DNA of 64,000 nucleotides, from NCBI RefSeq assembly GCF_910592395.1, contig NC_088325.1:9674109-9738108 (forward strand), read 5' to 3'. Shown in pieces: positions 1-12,020 of the stretch. Within the stretch, counting starts at the first letter, position 1. Each line of letters begins with the position of its first letter. The stretch is from Lineus longissimus (taxonomy: Eukaryota; Nemertea; Pilidiophora; Heteronemertea; Lineidae). Below the pieces are notes generated by a model. The model was not told the DNA's origin. It did not search any database and saw nothing but the letters and a program-made list of their open reading frames with translations. Both the position numbers and the translations under genes were made by a program.

Positions 1-71
1 TTGATGTTGAAACCTGTTGACATCGGTTATGTTACAATCAGAATGAAAAATATCGAGCCAGGGAACATACG

Positions 72-312
72 TTATGTAGTTGATTCAATGAAAAAGTATA
101 TGCTGCATGTAGATGATTCAATAGAGAAGTATATGCTACATGTAGCTGATTCAATTGAAAAGCATATGCTACATGTAGATGATTCAATGGAAAAGTATAT
201 GCTACATGCAGATGAATCAATAGAGAAGTATATGCTACATGTAAATGATTCGATTGAGGAGTATATGCTACATGTAGATGATTCAATTGAGAAGTATATG
301 CTGTGTAGATGA
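72..312. repeat. 33-bp minisatellite, about 7 copies
   Basis: Unit begins GATGATTCAATWGARAAGTA and repeats every 33 bp with a few substitutions. Because 33 is a multiple of 3, frames on both strands stay open and would encode an 11-residue period (DSIEKYMLHVD). No splice sites or homology support translation. Confidence 0.9.
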
Positions 313-2640
313 TTCTATGGGGAAGGATTAAGCAGGGATTTTGAGGCTTTCAGACCCCCAAAGTGTAAAGCCACAAAGAACAAACAAGTGTATGATAGCA
401 GCTATATAAGTACGGCACATAAATCCTGTTTTGAAAGCAACAACCATAATGAATGATGTCAGATTAGAAAAACTTTTAAGTTACAGCACAAATATATAAC
501 CAAAACAGCATATCTATGATCTCAATTCAAAACTGGCCCTAAATTCTACACTCTTTTGATAGAACAGTGTGGATTAGAATAACAAACAACTAAATAATCA
601 ATTTGGACTGCTCCATTCCTCACGATAATCCAGGGACACAATCACCAGGAATGTACCAATATCTATCACAGAAACCAACTGAAATGCACTAAAATACACC
701 TGTTTCGGAACACAAAACCTATAAATGCATGAATTTGAATGTACATGTAATCCGCTCCATCCAGTATTAGAATCATCCAAAACATCCATGCAATGCGAAT
801 GCCCCAATCCAAATATTCAAATGAACCATATTCGAACCACAAACAGATCCTATGAACCAGCTTTGGTCAGTATGAGCGAAAAGGCCCGCTATAAATCCAA
901 ACATAGGGGCCTATATCCAAGAAGACTTCGAAATCTAAATACACAACGATGACACCTATTAAAAGCACTTCTGAAAATAATCTGCTCCAATTGTTCCTAA
1001 GAATCACAATATGAAAAGAAATCGCAAAAAGACTGAATCCATGGACTCGCCTCGGTCAGGGCTACTGAGTAGCAGTATACATGTGGGCCATGACACTTTG
1101 AATGACTAGGCCCATGTCTTAGAAGACACCGAAACGAAACATCCACACAGCACGACAGCTAATCTACTACTGAATGTGTGAGTGTACTCCCAGCCAGCGA
1201 TGGCATGAACGAGAGCATCCGTATGCCCTGTTGCCCAGCGTGATATACCTCCAAGCATGAAATTTCTGTTGGCGTATTGTTCTCAAAGATAAGTGTTCCG
1301 ATACTGTCGATGATATGGAGCACGGTGTTATGCACGCTGGGGCAGCCTTCCGAGGGTGGAATTCACACAACCCAATCGGTACAACTATTGTTTACTTCTG
1401 CAATGTCAGTCTACAGTGCACCTGCACTGAGAGTATATGCACAAAGCCAAATTATAGATTTGGATTATAGTGTCAGCTGTTTAAATTAGTACTTTATGAT
1501 ATATCGAATTTAAAACACCAAGTGTCAGCTTTTTCAATGCATTTATGCATAAGTCGTCATCATATTTGCACTACGGAATAGTTTAATTTAAAACGATATG
1601 GCCCAGATGTTTCATGGGCCGAACTCGGGTCAAAAAGGTGATGGTCAGACACATTGAGATATTACCCGATCATTTTTCATACTGTGTGGACATTTGAAAA
1701 GAAGCTGTGCATTTACAGTCCAAGTCAACGTGGACATCCTTCCTGCTTCGCGTCAGTTACATACAACATACCCGCCAAGTTGCACACCAATGACGCACTA
1801 GTCAAATGCTTATCTCTCTGTGTTTTGTGTGTATGTCGCACGACCTATGTGAGACCTACGCACCAGGTAGCGTGCGTATGAAGGGATGTCAATTGTGATT
1901 AGGACTTTATTTTCTTTTAAAATCTATCCAGATGCTGCCCTTTGTTCATGATTACCGAATGGCAAATGCAATATTTTCTCTTTTTTTATTATCGCACGAT
2001 TTCACATATTCCAACATACATGTTGGGCTGTGAAGGGCTCAAAAAAATCAGCAAATTAGAAGAATTGGCCTGGCTTTTCAAAAACAGAATTTGCCCACAA
2101 TAAAAAATTTGCATTTAAAAGCGGATCTTGAGGTGTCTTTTGGAGTTTAAAAAAAATTTATTAAAATATTTACTCAAGGAATTTGCCAAATCAAAACACG
2201 GAAAAAAGGATTATCAAAAACGAGATTTGCTGGGGCCCTTACTGTGAAATGACCCGAGGACATGGCATTTATTGTCTGGTGTTTCAACGGGGCTCATGGG
2301 AATACTCATTAGCCATGGTGATGAAGAGAGCCTTGCAAACAACCTGTCAGCCATGGTCCTATCCATACATCAGTTATGCAAACAAGGTGCCATTATATCA
2401 TGCATGCAACTTTGCGGAAGTTGAGTGTATGTACATGTATATGAACATTTTCATGTTCAGACGGAAAATCTAAAGAGATAATAGACATATATCAGATCTT
2501 GCTGCTTGCAATAATCACCAACTTTTGTTGAAGCTACATGCGATGACTGTGTAGAAGAGAGATCTTTGTCACGATATTCATCACACGTCACAGTGACAAA
2601 ATATTCCATTGTTTTCGGGGTGCATCAAGGTAATGTTTCT
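313..2640. other. Non-coding stretch, nothing firmly recognised
   Basis: AT-rich sequence with only short open frames. A minus-strand frame near 1160-1330 is open for about 58 codons after an acceptor-like CCCCAG but matches nothing known. A short CA run lies at 2642..2657. Confidence 0.5.
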
Positions 2641-2707
2641 CCCCACACACACACACATAAATATGGATTCCTAAAAAATTAAGGTATACAATTCAAACAA
2701 GGTAATT

Positions 2708-2985
2708 AAAGGAAACCTGTGGCGAAACGCTTATAAAAATTGGGAATTTTGAACGGCCCGGTTAAAACCTAAGGCGGGAATAAAGTTCCATTGATAAATC
2801 TTAGCAGTTTTGAGTTCCCCAGGTAGTTGATTATGTGAGCTGGGCATCTGGGTAACATCGCATAACATTACTGACTCCAGTCAATGAACTGCATAAAAGA
2901 TAATCACCAATTTAGTTATTTTTACTTGTTCAGCTAGTCTAAATAAATATTTTGTGCCACGACTGGATCTCTTTAAGTGCATCGA
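2708..2985 (+). repeat. Dispersed ~270-bp repeat family A, copy 1
   Basis: Shares long near-identical stretches (GAACGGCCCGGTT, GTGAGCTGGGCATCTGGGTA, TTGTGCCACGACTGGATCTC) with 15053..15318 and, reversed, 28655..28940. No coding content; class unknown. Confidence 0.85.
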
Positions 2986-4079
2986 TAAACTTTCCTTAAA
3001 TTCCCATAAATTTTCTGAAATTTCCACCCCTGCGACAAAAACATCATTCAAAAATTCTATTCTGGGACATTTGAAACTTCCACACAACAATTCACATGGT
3101 TTCGTGTGAATTTCCACATGGTTAGTGTGAATTTCCACATACATGGTTTCGTGTGAATTTCTACATGGTTTCGTGTGAATTCACACTAACATGTCTAAAT
3201 AAAATTCCTGGGGTGCAACTTGGCCTACTACAAGACAAGATTACACGGGGTAGAAAATTCCAGGGCTCACATTATAGATTTACCATAAAATTCCTATCAT
3301 TTCCGATATATTTCCGCTCAGATGTCAAGACAACTCTTCTCAAATGTTTGTTGCCTAGTAACAAACACGTCAATTTACATAGTTATCATAAACTGATATG
3401 ATGATGAATTAGTAATAGCATAATTTTTGTAAGATAACAATCAGACAGTGCCCAGAAATGATGCCAATGATTGCGGACAAGAAATATCTGACAATAAAAC
3501 CTAGAATTTAACCCCTCCCTCACAGTAGTTACTTAAGTTTATAGGGGGGAGGGTGGAGGGGGGGTTAAAAGTAAAGTTTTGAGGTTTACTACAAAAACTA
3601 TCTCCTGCAAAAAGAAATCAGATCGATGGTTGCTGTGCCTATTACAAAGTACATGTATATTACACAGCACTGTGACATGCTCAGCCCACGCAATCACACC
3701 CTGGAAATCTGCCCATTTTAAGGGCTCAAGAACTGAGGCCCTGAATAAAGGACCTTGGCATGTCCGACTCAAATCAAAACAAACAACCCAAGAGAGGTCC
3801 AAGGACATTTGTATTTAAAGGCCAATCCTTTCTTAAGGAGTTTTAATCTTCAGATAGCAAACACTTTGGCTAGTATTTGGAACCTGGAGGAATTACGTTT
3901 TATGTATCAGTATTGACCATCGAAATAGCTTAATTTTCTTCAAGGATACCAGCATATTCTATCATTGACAGACCTGCCAACCCTCAAAATGCCTAGATAG
4001 TATTTCAACAGGATTTGGGGGTAATTTTAGCCATATTTTCCTAATGTTCCAATATTCTACTGACTGAGACCTGCAATGC

Positions 4080-4365
4080 AGATCTGCTCCAAGGAGGGTC
4101 CACAGCAATCGCCAGATTGATCCATAGATGAAGCTGGAGTGGGCTGATACACCGGTCAAATGCCACCGGGCATACTTCCAAGGACAGCACTCTAATGGAC
4201 AGCCGACAGAAGAAACCGAGGCTGTCCAAAGGAGACATGGTGCTGTGCGGTAGAGGAGGAGATGAAGTGGCTTGGTCTGGCCTGGGAAACATCTACAGAC
4301 AGGCTGCCAACCAAAACTGCTGATTGAGCCTTATATGCCCTCTAGGGATGAACAGGATGATAAGT
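4080..4365 (+). mobile_element. Degenerate LINE ORF2 C-terminal fragment
   Basis: Plus-strand translation near 4208-4350 reads CPKETWCCAVEEEMKWLGLA then WETSTDRLPTKTAD*ALYAL, the usual 'GRPKETWRRTVEEE...ALCA' tail of endonuclease/reverse transcriptase LINEs common in invertebrates. Several stops and a frameshift make it inactive; the reverse transcriptase core is not present. Confidence 0.75.
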
Positions 4366-4579
4366 AAGTCAGTGACCTCTTCCTAAGTTTACTCAAGATG
4401 CATTTGCGTTTCAAAATCCAGCATTGTTCATTTCTGACAGAAACAGATAGTGAGCGATTTGAACATACGGGAAAATTTGAATGCATTTTCTTTGGGAAGA
4501 ACATGCATTGAAATATTCAATTCCCTTTGAATTATTGCCAGGAACTGAATAAAATAACCAATAACTGAATGATAGCCAT

Positions 4580-4895
4580 TCATAAATCTCACTGGATGCT
4601 TTCGGACACAGAACCAGACAGGAATGACGTAAATCATGAAAGTGCTTTTCTGGAAAGGCAAACAGTGACAAAAACAATAAGCCACAGAAGGGGTTCTGAT
4701 GAATTGCATCAAGATTATGCCCACTGTTACATCCCATCTCACTGGATGCTTTTGGAAAATTTTTGGGTGAACCAGACAGGAATGACGTAAATCATGAAAG
4801 TGCATTTCTGGAAAGGTAGACTGCCACAAAAACAATAATCCACAGAAGACGTTCTAATTAATTGCATCAGTATCATACCCACTGTTACATCCCAA
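4580..4895. repeat. Tandem duplication of ~150 bp
   Basis: Two adjacent copies from CTCACTGGATGCTTT through CAGACAGGAATGACGTAAAT and CCACTGTTACATCCCA, with small indels between them. Non-coding. Confidence 0.85.
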
Positions 4896-5753
4896 TACCC
4901 CACCAGGTTTATTCCCTGCTTCCATGGTGCTCCTCATGGAACGATGCTATGATATTACCAAAATACATGTTTTCTGAGAAGGAAAATTAATATCATCATT
5001 GCAACTCTTAGGAGTCAATCTACATGTTGTTTTCTAGAACAGTGGGAGGCTTACACGGAGCAAGAATTAATAAAGACTAGTCTTTATCAATAGCAACCTG
5101 GACAGACCAGACCATATCATATTGCTCACCACATCATCAATGACGCTGTCCAAGAAATTCTGTCCCAGAAATACGTACCAGGTTTTTACGACACACAAAA
5201 GACAAAAGTGGACTAAAAGTAGACCATTTTGTTCATGATTCTATCAGAAGATGGCAGACGCACGACGGCACGGTGACATCAAATTAAAACCAGACTAAAA
5301 TGGGACCATATTCGGATCGTGTTCACGCTTACAAAACCGAATCGGAGCAATCTAGATATCAAAACTCGAGACAGGGTCCACCTTTTGATCTAAGCGATCC
5401 ACACCAGATCAAACCAAACTCTACTCATGACCAATCCAGGCGGTGCCAGATCAGTTTGGCCAACGCAAGGCTCCACTGGGAGAAATACAAAACAATCAAT
5501 AAAGGGAAAAAATTTGGTAAGTGACAGATTTTTTACTTTACAAATTGTTTGGCAGAACTATGCATAATTTTGCTTGTCCCGCACATAAGTGATTTAATTC
5601 CTGGCTATCCCAATCACATGCAACAAAAATTGCTCATCTGCTGTGGTAGTGGCAGGCCCTCTGACAAAAATCAGAGATTGATATCAAAATTGAAGTCTCC
5701 AACCATTTTCTGTAAAGTCACTTCAGACAAATTGATATATCACCTCAGACAAA

Positions 5754-5946
5754 TGTGACCCGTCACAGCAAAACCAGGCGCTTGTCGCTCAGAAGATGAG
5801 CCTTATAAATGACATCAGGAGATAATGGAAGAAATTGATGTCCTCATATTTCACAAAAGGCAGACAATAGAGAAATGAACAGACAGTCTGTCTCAACCTG
5901 CCTAGCTCAGAGCGACATGTGCCTGGTTTGGCTGTGACGGGTCACA
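5754..5946. mobile_element. MITE family B, copy 1 (GTGACCCGTCAC ends)
   Basis: About 190 bp with terminal inverted repeats GTGACCCGTCACAGCAAAAC, flanked by a direct AAAT. Five copies occur in the window (also 17601, 25221, 27030, 36701). The terminus is itself a small palindrome (GTGAC-CC-GTCAC). No transposase. Confidence 0.88.
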
Positions 5947-6653
5947 AATAACATTGACGATGATCTGCAGGCAAATCGTACTCCTTCGATGACATCTGCT
6001 ACAATGACTGTATTAAATTTTCAGACATGTACCTCTTTAACTATGAATAACAGTTTCTGTTGCAAAAATGGCATTCCATAAACCTGTTGGCAGCTGGCCA
6101 ACTACTGGAAAACTGGTATTGGCAAAATACATTCATAACAGAAATCATTCAGGCGAAGAATTATGCAATTGACGATTGAAATGATGCAAGACTATTACAA
6201 AAGCTAAAACATTGATTGAGAATCATTGCAAGATGAGAGATATAATGACAAATTGCAAAAGAGTTGGTCGTGGATGATGATTAATCTTGTTCAACATACA
6301 TGACACGAAGTCTTGAAGAATTCAAAATTGAAAACTTTCAAATTTCCAAAAAATCATGAAAATTATGAGCACGAAATAAGAGGTGCAAATGTTAGCCGTT
6401 GACAGCTCAGGATGCTGCAACACTACGTGGAAGGCAAATTACGCCACGGTTAAACACACAGCACATTTTGGATTATAATCCTGTTGTCAATCACTGCATT
6501 GCAATAAGAGTAACAAACTGGTGATCTCCATGAAATTTTTAAACGATGTCGGAGGTCACTTACCGAGTTCAAAGTATTTTATTTGAGCCTTAATTTGTCA
6601 TTACCGAAAATAAAATGTTTGCAGATTTTCACTTTGTGAAATTTGCAATGAGC

Positions 6654-6895
6654 TTAAAGGCCTACACCGTTCGTTAAAAATTTTGAATTTGTGATTGAAT
6701 TTGAAAATGTCGAATTGCGAAAATACATACTAAATATAATTTTCGACATTGCTGTTGTGTAGACTGATATACAAATACTATGAATACCAAGTTTAAACAA
6801 ATTTGTATTCACAATAACTGCACTACGGCATTGTGTATTATAGTGGATTTGTATTTAACTGGAGCACAAGTAATTATGAACGGTGTACCCCTTAA
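6654..6895. mobile_element. TTAA-flanked MITE
   Basis: TTAA at both ends, then inverted termini AGGCCTACACCGTTC and GGGGTACACCGTTC, about 242 bp, AT-rich interior. TTAA target choice suggests a piggyBac- or Kolobok-type family. Confidence 0.65.
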
Positions 6896-7520
6896 CATTT
6901 AGGAATAGTAAATATTACCCAATTTTGAGTGATTTTCGAATTATACACAGTGTATGTCAGTGATTATCAGGCCTCTGAAATCCGAAGTGCGCTGTATAAA
7001 AGAAGCATTATCATAATTAAGACACTGATACTTGACTGAAAAGGAATCAGAATCGAAATACACAAAACTTGTGACAACTGAAAGAGGAGTGTTGTGTAGA
7101 TTATGACAAGTTGGAGAGACCAGACAAGAGATTATCACGGGGTGGAAATAAGTGTGCGAAAAATATTCGAGATATTCTCCATATCAGTAGTCTTGTGTGA
7201 CAGAAACTTGACTGGGGTGACATGTTAGGCCGGTGCATACGGGCGACTATTAAAAACAGTCCCTGACAACTATTCAAGCAACTAAAATGATATGGCTGAT
7301 TGCTTCGGATGAAACTATACTTTTGAAAGAAATTGTTCTGCTCACATTTTCTTTTTTTAGCCAATTTTGAAGGGACTTCCCTCAAACTAGTCTTCAGCTC
7401 CTGTCGCCCATCCCGAAACTATTTTAAACATCACTTTGTCCACGCACGCTTCTAAAAAATGATGTCATGCACCAGATATAAAGGTGCTGCACAGAATTGC
7501 ACGACACCACAATCCAGTAG

Positions 7521-7745
7521 GGAGTCCTGGTAGTGTAGTTGCCAAATTTTTTGACTTGGGGTCATGAGGTCTCTGGTTCAAACCCCACTCTTGGCGTGAG
7601 ACTGTGCATTCCTAAAGAACTGCCTCTTCAAACCTCTGCAATTGTTTGAGAAGTCATCAGGAAATGGCCTAGGTTTTAATCACCCGTACGTGTGCACCAG
7701 CCAATCTGCTACTGCAAGGTTACAAATGTCTACCTCATGTGTTGG
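7521..7745 (+). mobile_element. tRNA-derived SINE
   Basis: Box A-like TAGTGTAGTTG and box B GGTTCAAACCCC spaced as in tRNA genes, followed by a tRNA-unrelated body. The acceptor arm does not pair, so it is not a working tRNA gene. Confidence 0.7.
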
Positions 7746-8000
7746 ATAGAAAGGCAGAGGATGGCTTTGTTATAAGTGAACTCCTTCTCGTGCTTTCAGA
7801 TTTAAAGACCTAGCGTATTCAGACAGAACCGAATTTGACCCATTCAGCCATGATCCGCGTGCACATCTGTGCTGTTCTGTCCGAGCAGAGCGCCCCTTAC
7901 ATTACATCATCCAGCAGCATCATCACCCCTTTAAGAATCTAAAGCAGCACTGCAATCGGCAGAAGTTGGAAGAAAATTGCCAGACCTAGTTTTTAACAAT

Positions 8001-8234
8001 ACAGTAACACCTCTCTTAGCAGACAGCTCTCTATTAAGGACACTAGTTTTGGTCCCAAATTGCTATCAAGGACACCCTCGTGACTGACTAGTGCTGTCCT
8101 TAATACTATAGAGAGGTGTCCTGATTAGAGAGGTCAAACTGAATGGAAACAACCAATTTGGGACCAAAACTAGTGTCCTTAATAGAGAGGTTGTATTTGA
8201 TAGAGAGGTGTCCGCTAAGGGAGGTTCCACTGTA
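8001..8234. mobile_element. MITE family C, copy 1 ('CAGTAGAACCTC' ends)
   Basis: Ends ACAGTAACACCTCTCTTAGC and GGTTCCACTGTA with interior blocks of TTAATAGAGAGG and its complement. TA-flanked ends suggest a Tc1/mariner-pogo type non-autonomous family. About ten full or partial copies occur in the window; this one carries an extra inverted segment on its left side. Confidence 0.85.
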
Positions 8235-8532
8235 CCACCAAAAATATATAAGAAGTGCTTATATATTTTAGATAGCACCATTGCCTGAAGACAAGCCAGA
8301 GCTTCTAGGGACACCCGATTTGTGCAAAAGATGCCAACCAGGTTTTACCTGTGAGGGTGAAAGTGGGCTACGGGCAGCTCACTGTGGCCAGGGAGGGCTG
8401 CTTCTGATAACCAAGGCCAACAAGGCCCTACTCCATCCATACTAGTATTAAAGAGGCTTGAGGTGTTCTCACTATCATAATTGACCAACACTAGGCCTTT
8501 AAATCTGTCAAGCCAAATAGAAATTTTAGCTT

Positions 8533-8676
8533 GGTGTATACACGACCAGTTGTCCAGGCTACCTAGGCGGTGTATACACGACCAGTTGTCCAGGCTACCT
8601 AGGCGGTGTATACACGACCAGTTGTCCAGGCTACCTAGGCGGTGTATACAAGACCAGTTGTCCAGGCTTCCTAGGC
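8533..8676. repeat. 36-bp minisatellite, 4 copies
   Basis: Unit CGGTGTATACACGACCAGTT followed by GTCCAGGCTACCTAGG; copies are almost identical, the last slightly diverged. Confidence 0.92.
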
Positions 8677-9344
8677 TAAATGTTCTAACATAGTAACAAC
8701 CACTAAAACGTCTAATTCTCCTAAGACAAGTGCTGCCAACTATGTTAGCTGAAAGGACCTATCAGCAAAATCTCCAATACGATAAAAACTTTAGAGTCAA
8801 TTTATCACGGGCACTGATTCAATCGTAATGAGTGCAGACACTAATAAACACTGATGACTGATGAGGCCAAAAAAATGTGGAAATGTCTTGTTGCTCAAAG
8901 AAGCCATAATTTTGAGAACGCCTGTGCTAGAAACGTTAAAATAAGGCCATGCTTGACAAATTATGTGTTTTGAGTCCATTTTAGCCACCTTAGACTTCAA
9001 TGCATTCGAGTGAAAAACACAAGTCTTCTATTACAGAATGTAAGGTTTTTTTATGTTAAAAATATCCAGAATAGCCAGTACGGATGCTAATGCATTTTTT
9101 TCATCAAATAAGTTACTGTGAAATAATTGGTGTGGGTAGGGGCACCTAAAACAAAAAATCAAGCACGCATGGCCTATGCGTTGCTGCGAGAAATCTCACT
9201 GCCGACTGAAGCCATGTATCCTGGATTGAACTAAAGGCACAAGGAAGCACTATATTGGGATTAAGGCATATCACACGAAAACTCAACGCACTAGAAGAGA
9301 AAGGGGCAATCTGGCGGCAGGGATTTAGATCGACGTGATAGGTT

Positions 9345-9511
9345 AATAGAGGCCCTCACACCAGACGGAGGAAGCCACTGAAGGCCACAACAAACAAGCA
9401 GCAAACACAAGACCGCATGGTCGCACACCACATGATCTTTTGTTCCTTGTGCCTATATTTAGGTTTGTTTGGGCCCGCAATGACTTCCTCCGCCTGGTGT
9501 ATAAGGGTCTA
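9345..9511. mobile_element. Short MITE with GGCGGAGGAAGTC-type ends
   Basis: Inverted termini CACACCAGACGGAGGAAGCC and the reverse of GACTTCCTCCGCCTGGTGTA enclose about 110 bp. One copy; family unknown. Confidence 0.6.
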
Positions 9512-10339
9512 TAGATAGCATCCCCACGCAAAAGATATGGTGTATTCAACAGCTTTATAACTGGTGTTGAGTAGCATTACCGAGAAGGGTGTGATTTTTT
9601 CTTCACATGACCAAAGCACAACCGGAGGGATAATCATATCAGTTTTGACAACCTCTGGCCCAAAATCCAGAACCAAGAGCAGATTTGACTCATGGCATTG
9701 TGTTCACCAGCATGACCAGTTTAAACATAAAAGAAGCAGTTTTGGTTCTGGAACAGCTCTTTCTCACAGGAGTGATTTTCAAAGTTTTTGAGGCTTGCTG
9801 CTTAGACTACCAGACAGTCGTTGATAGGAAGCCTAACCCTTCCATTTTGATGTTAATTTGGTGAGCTGGGGTCACATTCAGAGAGTGTATGACCTTGAAG
9901 TGGATTGTGACCTTGAGAACAATGTGACCTTGACCCTGCCGCCATTACCAACCAAGGATATACAGAAGGAATCAGTCGGTGAAATTAACCTTCAGTTCCA
10001 CTTGTGAACAAGAATCGTCGGGCAAGGGTGAGTTCCTGCCCTCTTCGTAAGATGGCGGTTTCGTCTGCAATTAAACACGTAGACTTCCATGTAAGAGGAG
10101 TGCGCAGTTCTATTGCCCTTAGAAAAAAATGGCTCTGTTTTTGAATACATGAACCAATTTATGAAAAAGTAGGCACATTTTTGAACAAAATGTTCCAACG
10201 ACAACCACACTACCAAAAACCTCGAAATATTTGTGGCCATTTCATTTCAAAGTTTTGTGACATTTTATTTCTTGTTTTTTTTAAACAATTTATTTCATGG
10301 TTTTATGAACTTGCAACTCCAGCATGCTTTCGATTACCC

Positions 10340-10612
10340 TTTCACTGCAGTGACCATTTTTCAGCCAGCGCCACCATATGCAGACGGCCAATACCAATAA
10401 TACTTTAGAGCTAACTTTTAACTAAATGGTCGAAACTATTCGAAAGTGTCGCCATCTATACTATAATCTATTATGATGAATTAATTATTTCCAAGTACGT
10501 TTGGCGTATTTGGAGAGTTTGCAACCAAGTGCTGGTGAATAAATATTTAAGAAGGGCAAGACGTGGGACCATGTACATGACGTGGATAGCACGTCAACCA
10601 CAGCGAAAGGTT
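10340..10612 (-). repeat. Dispersed ~280-bp repeat family D, copy 1 (inverted)
   Basis: Reverse complement of the repeats at 53034 and 53874: shares TCGAAACTATTCGAAAGTGT, GGTCGAAACTATTCG and the 'TACATGACGTG' block. Confidence 0.8.
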
Positions 10613-10970
10613 TAAGCGTTTTGACAACCATGCAGAAGTAATTTCAATTAAATAATCCTTTTAGCCGCGATTTTGATATTTTGGCAATTGTCCGTAATTG
10701 CAAAAATATGAAAGACACACAAATATTTCTGGCTTTAGTATGAATATCTTACTGATATTACGCTACAGTTGGCGGCTTTTAGCTGCCGGGTTCAAAACTG
10801 ACGGAGGACAAGAAGCGATTCTTTGAGAAACTGATAAAGACACCGCATGTTGGCAAACATTTGGTTGCTGTCACCAGAGACAGATGGCATCAGCGTCCTT
10901 AAACTGCTATAGTTTGGTTCAAAATGTTCAGGATTATCGCACAAAGCTATCTTTTTAAAAGTACATGTAT

Positions 10971-11364
10971 CTCTTCAAATTTGATAAAACCTACCTGAAA
11001 TTGATCTTTACATTATGTCCCAGTGTTTTAACCCATTCAAAAAGTTCATTGCAACCACAAGCTCTCCAGAAAATGATGACTTTGTGCAGGGTATGCTCCA
11101 TATGCCAAATGCATGTGTCAAACACGGTGGGTCATCAAAGACTTTTCTTGCAACAGACATCTAGCGCTAGCACTACATCATTATCACGACATTTCTCAAA
11201 TGACGCAAAACCCCTCTGCAAAAAGTTGGTCGTAAAAATCCCAATGCTGTCACCCCAGACCTTTTTCCTGAATGGTTGTGGCCGGAATGAACTTCGGAAT
11301 TGATTAAAATGCTGGAACATGATGTTATGATTAATTTTAGGAAGGTTTCATGAAAATCAAAGAG
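10971..11364. repeat. Fold-back element, ~95-bp imperfect arms
   Basis: Left arm (CTCTTCAAATTTGATAAAAC, then AAGTTCATTGCAACCACAA) pairs with the reverse of the right arm (TTGTGGCCGGAATGAACTT to GAAAATCAAAGAG). The loop of ~200 bp explains the weakly similar frames seen on both strands. Confidence 0.75.
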
Positions 11365-11870
11365 CAATGAGGAACCTGCAGAACTAAAAATCCAGATGGC
11401 AGCACCAGTACTAAAAGGCACACTTCCAGTGCATTTTCCATTAAAATTCAGTTTTGTTGATTTTCTGCCTAAAACTCATCAAAATAGAATTAAGGGCCAA
11501 TAAAACAACACCTTTGGTGCTATTTCTCCAAGTAGAGTAATTAAGGAATGAAATATTCAATAATCATTGACCCGGGAAATGGCTTTCTCATGACAACCAT
11601 GGTCCACTTGCCTGCAGGGCCCCCTATTGGCAGGTTTTGTTGTGCAGGTTCCTCATTGGGAAAATGAGGTTGACATGCAACCTTCCTCAACATCTTGAAC
11701 CAAATTATGCCATACCGTTTCATGAAAAAAATTCAAAACACATCCAGAACAGGAATTATTTTTACGTGAATTGAAATGAGCGATCCTACAGAACCTTCCT
11801 CACAAAAAGTTAAAAGTCCATTCACCAATTGTTTTAATTTTTTGAAGCAGAAAATGTTGACTACACTCAC

Positions 11871-12020
11871 CATACTAGAGTCCGTTGGTGACGCCTGATT
11901 GTCTGATGCCTTATCACCTTCACTAGAGGGCGCAATGTAGTCATCATCGCTCGACGTAAGACCTAATTCTTCACCATAACTGTAGTGGACCCATTGCCAG
12001 AGTTCTTGGGGGGACATAGG
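11871..12020 (-). CDS. GRAMD1: GRAMD1 exon 8 (post-GRAM 'GLTSDDEDY' segment)
   Basis: 50 codons, residues 527-576: PMSPQELWQWVHYSYGEELG then LTSSDDDYIAPSSEGD. Human GRAMD1B has ELW..VHQCYGNELGLTSDDEDY here. Acceptor GTTTACAG, donor ATG|GTGAGT. It is the last exon recognised; the protein continues. Confidence 0.95.

Noticed and set aside
1-312. 103-codon frame with an 11-residue repeat
   Set aside because: A 33-bp minisatellite read in frame; the complement is also open, no splice sites or homology.
1167-1340. Minus-strand frame of about 58 codons after an acceptor-like CCCCAG
   Set aside because: No recognisable family, ends in a stop without context, and another frame is also open; insufficient support.
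10965-11421. Overlapping ~80-110 codon frames on both strands with similar peptides
   Set aside because: The similarity arises because the DNA is a fold-back repeat, not because of paralogous proteins.
1-11870. GRAMD1 VASt-domain or transmembrane exons
   Set aside because: Looked for on the minus strand (NEVF.F...LF, PW, NRY-type motifs) without a convincing in-phase hit; a profile search of this segment and the sequence to the left is needed.
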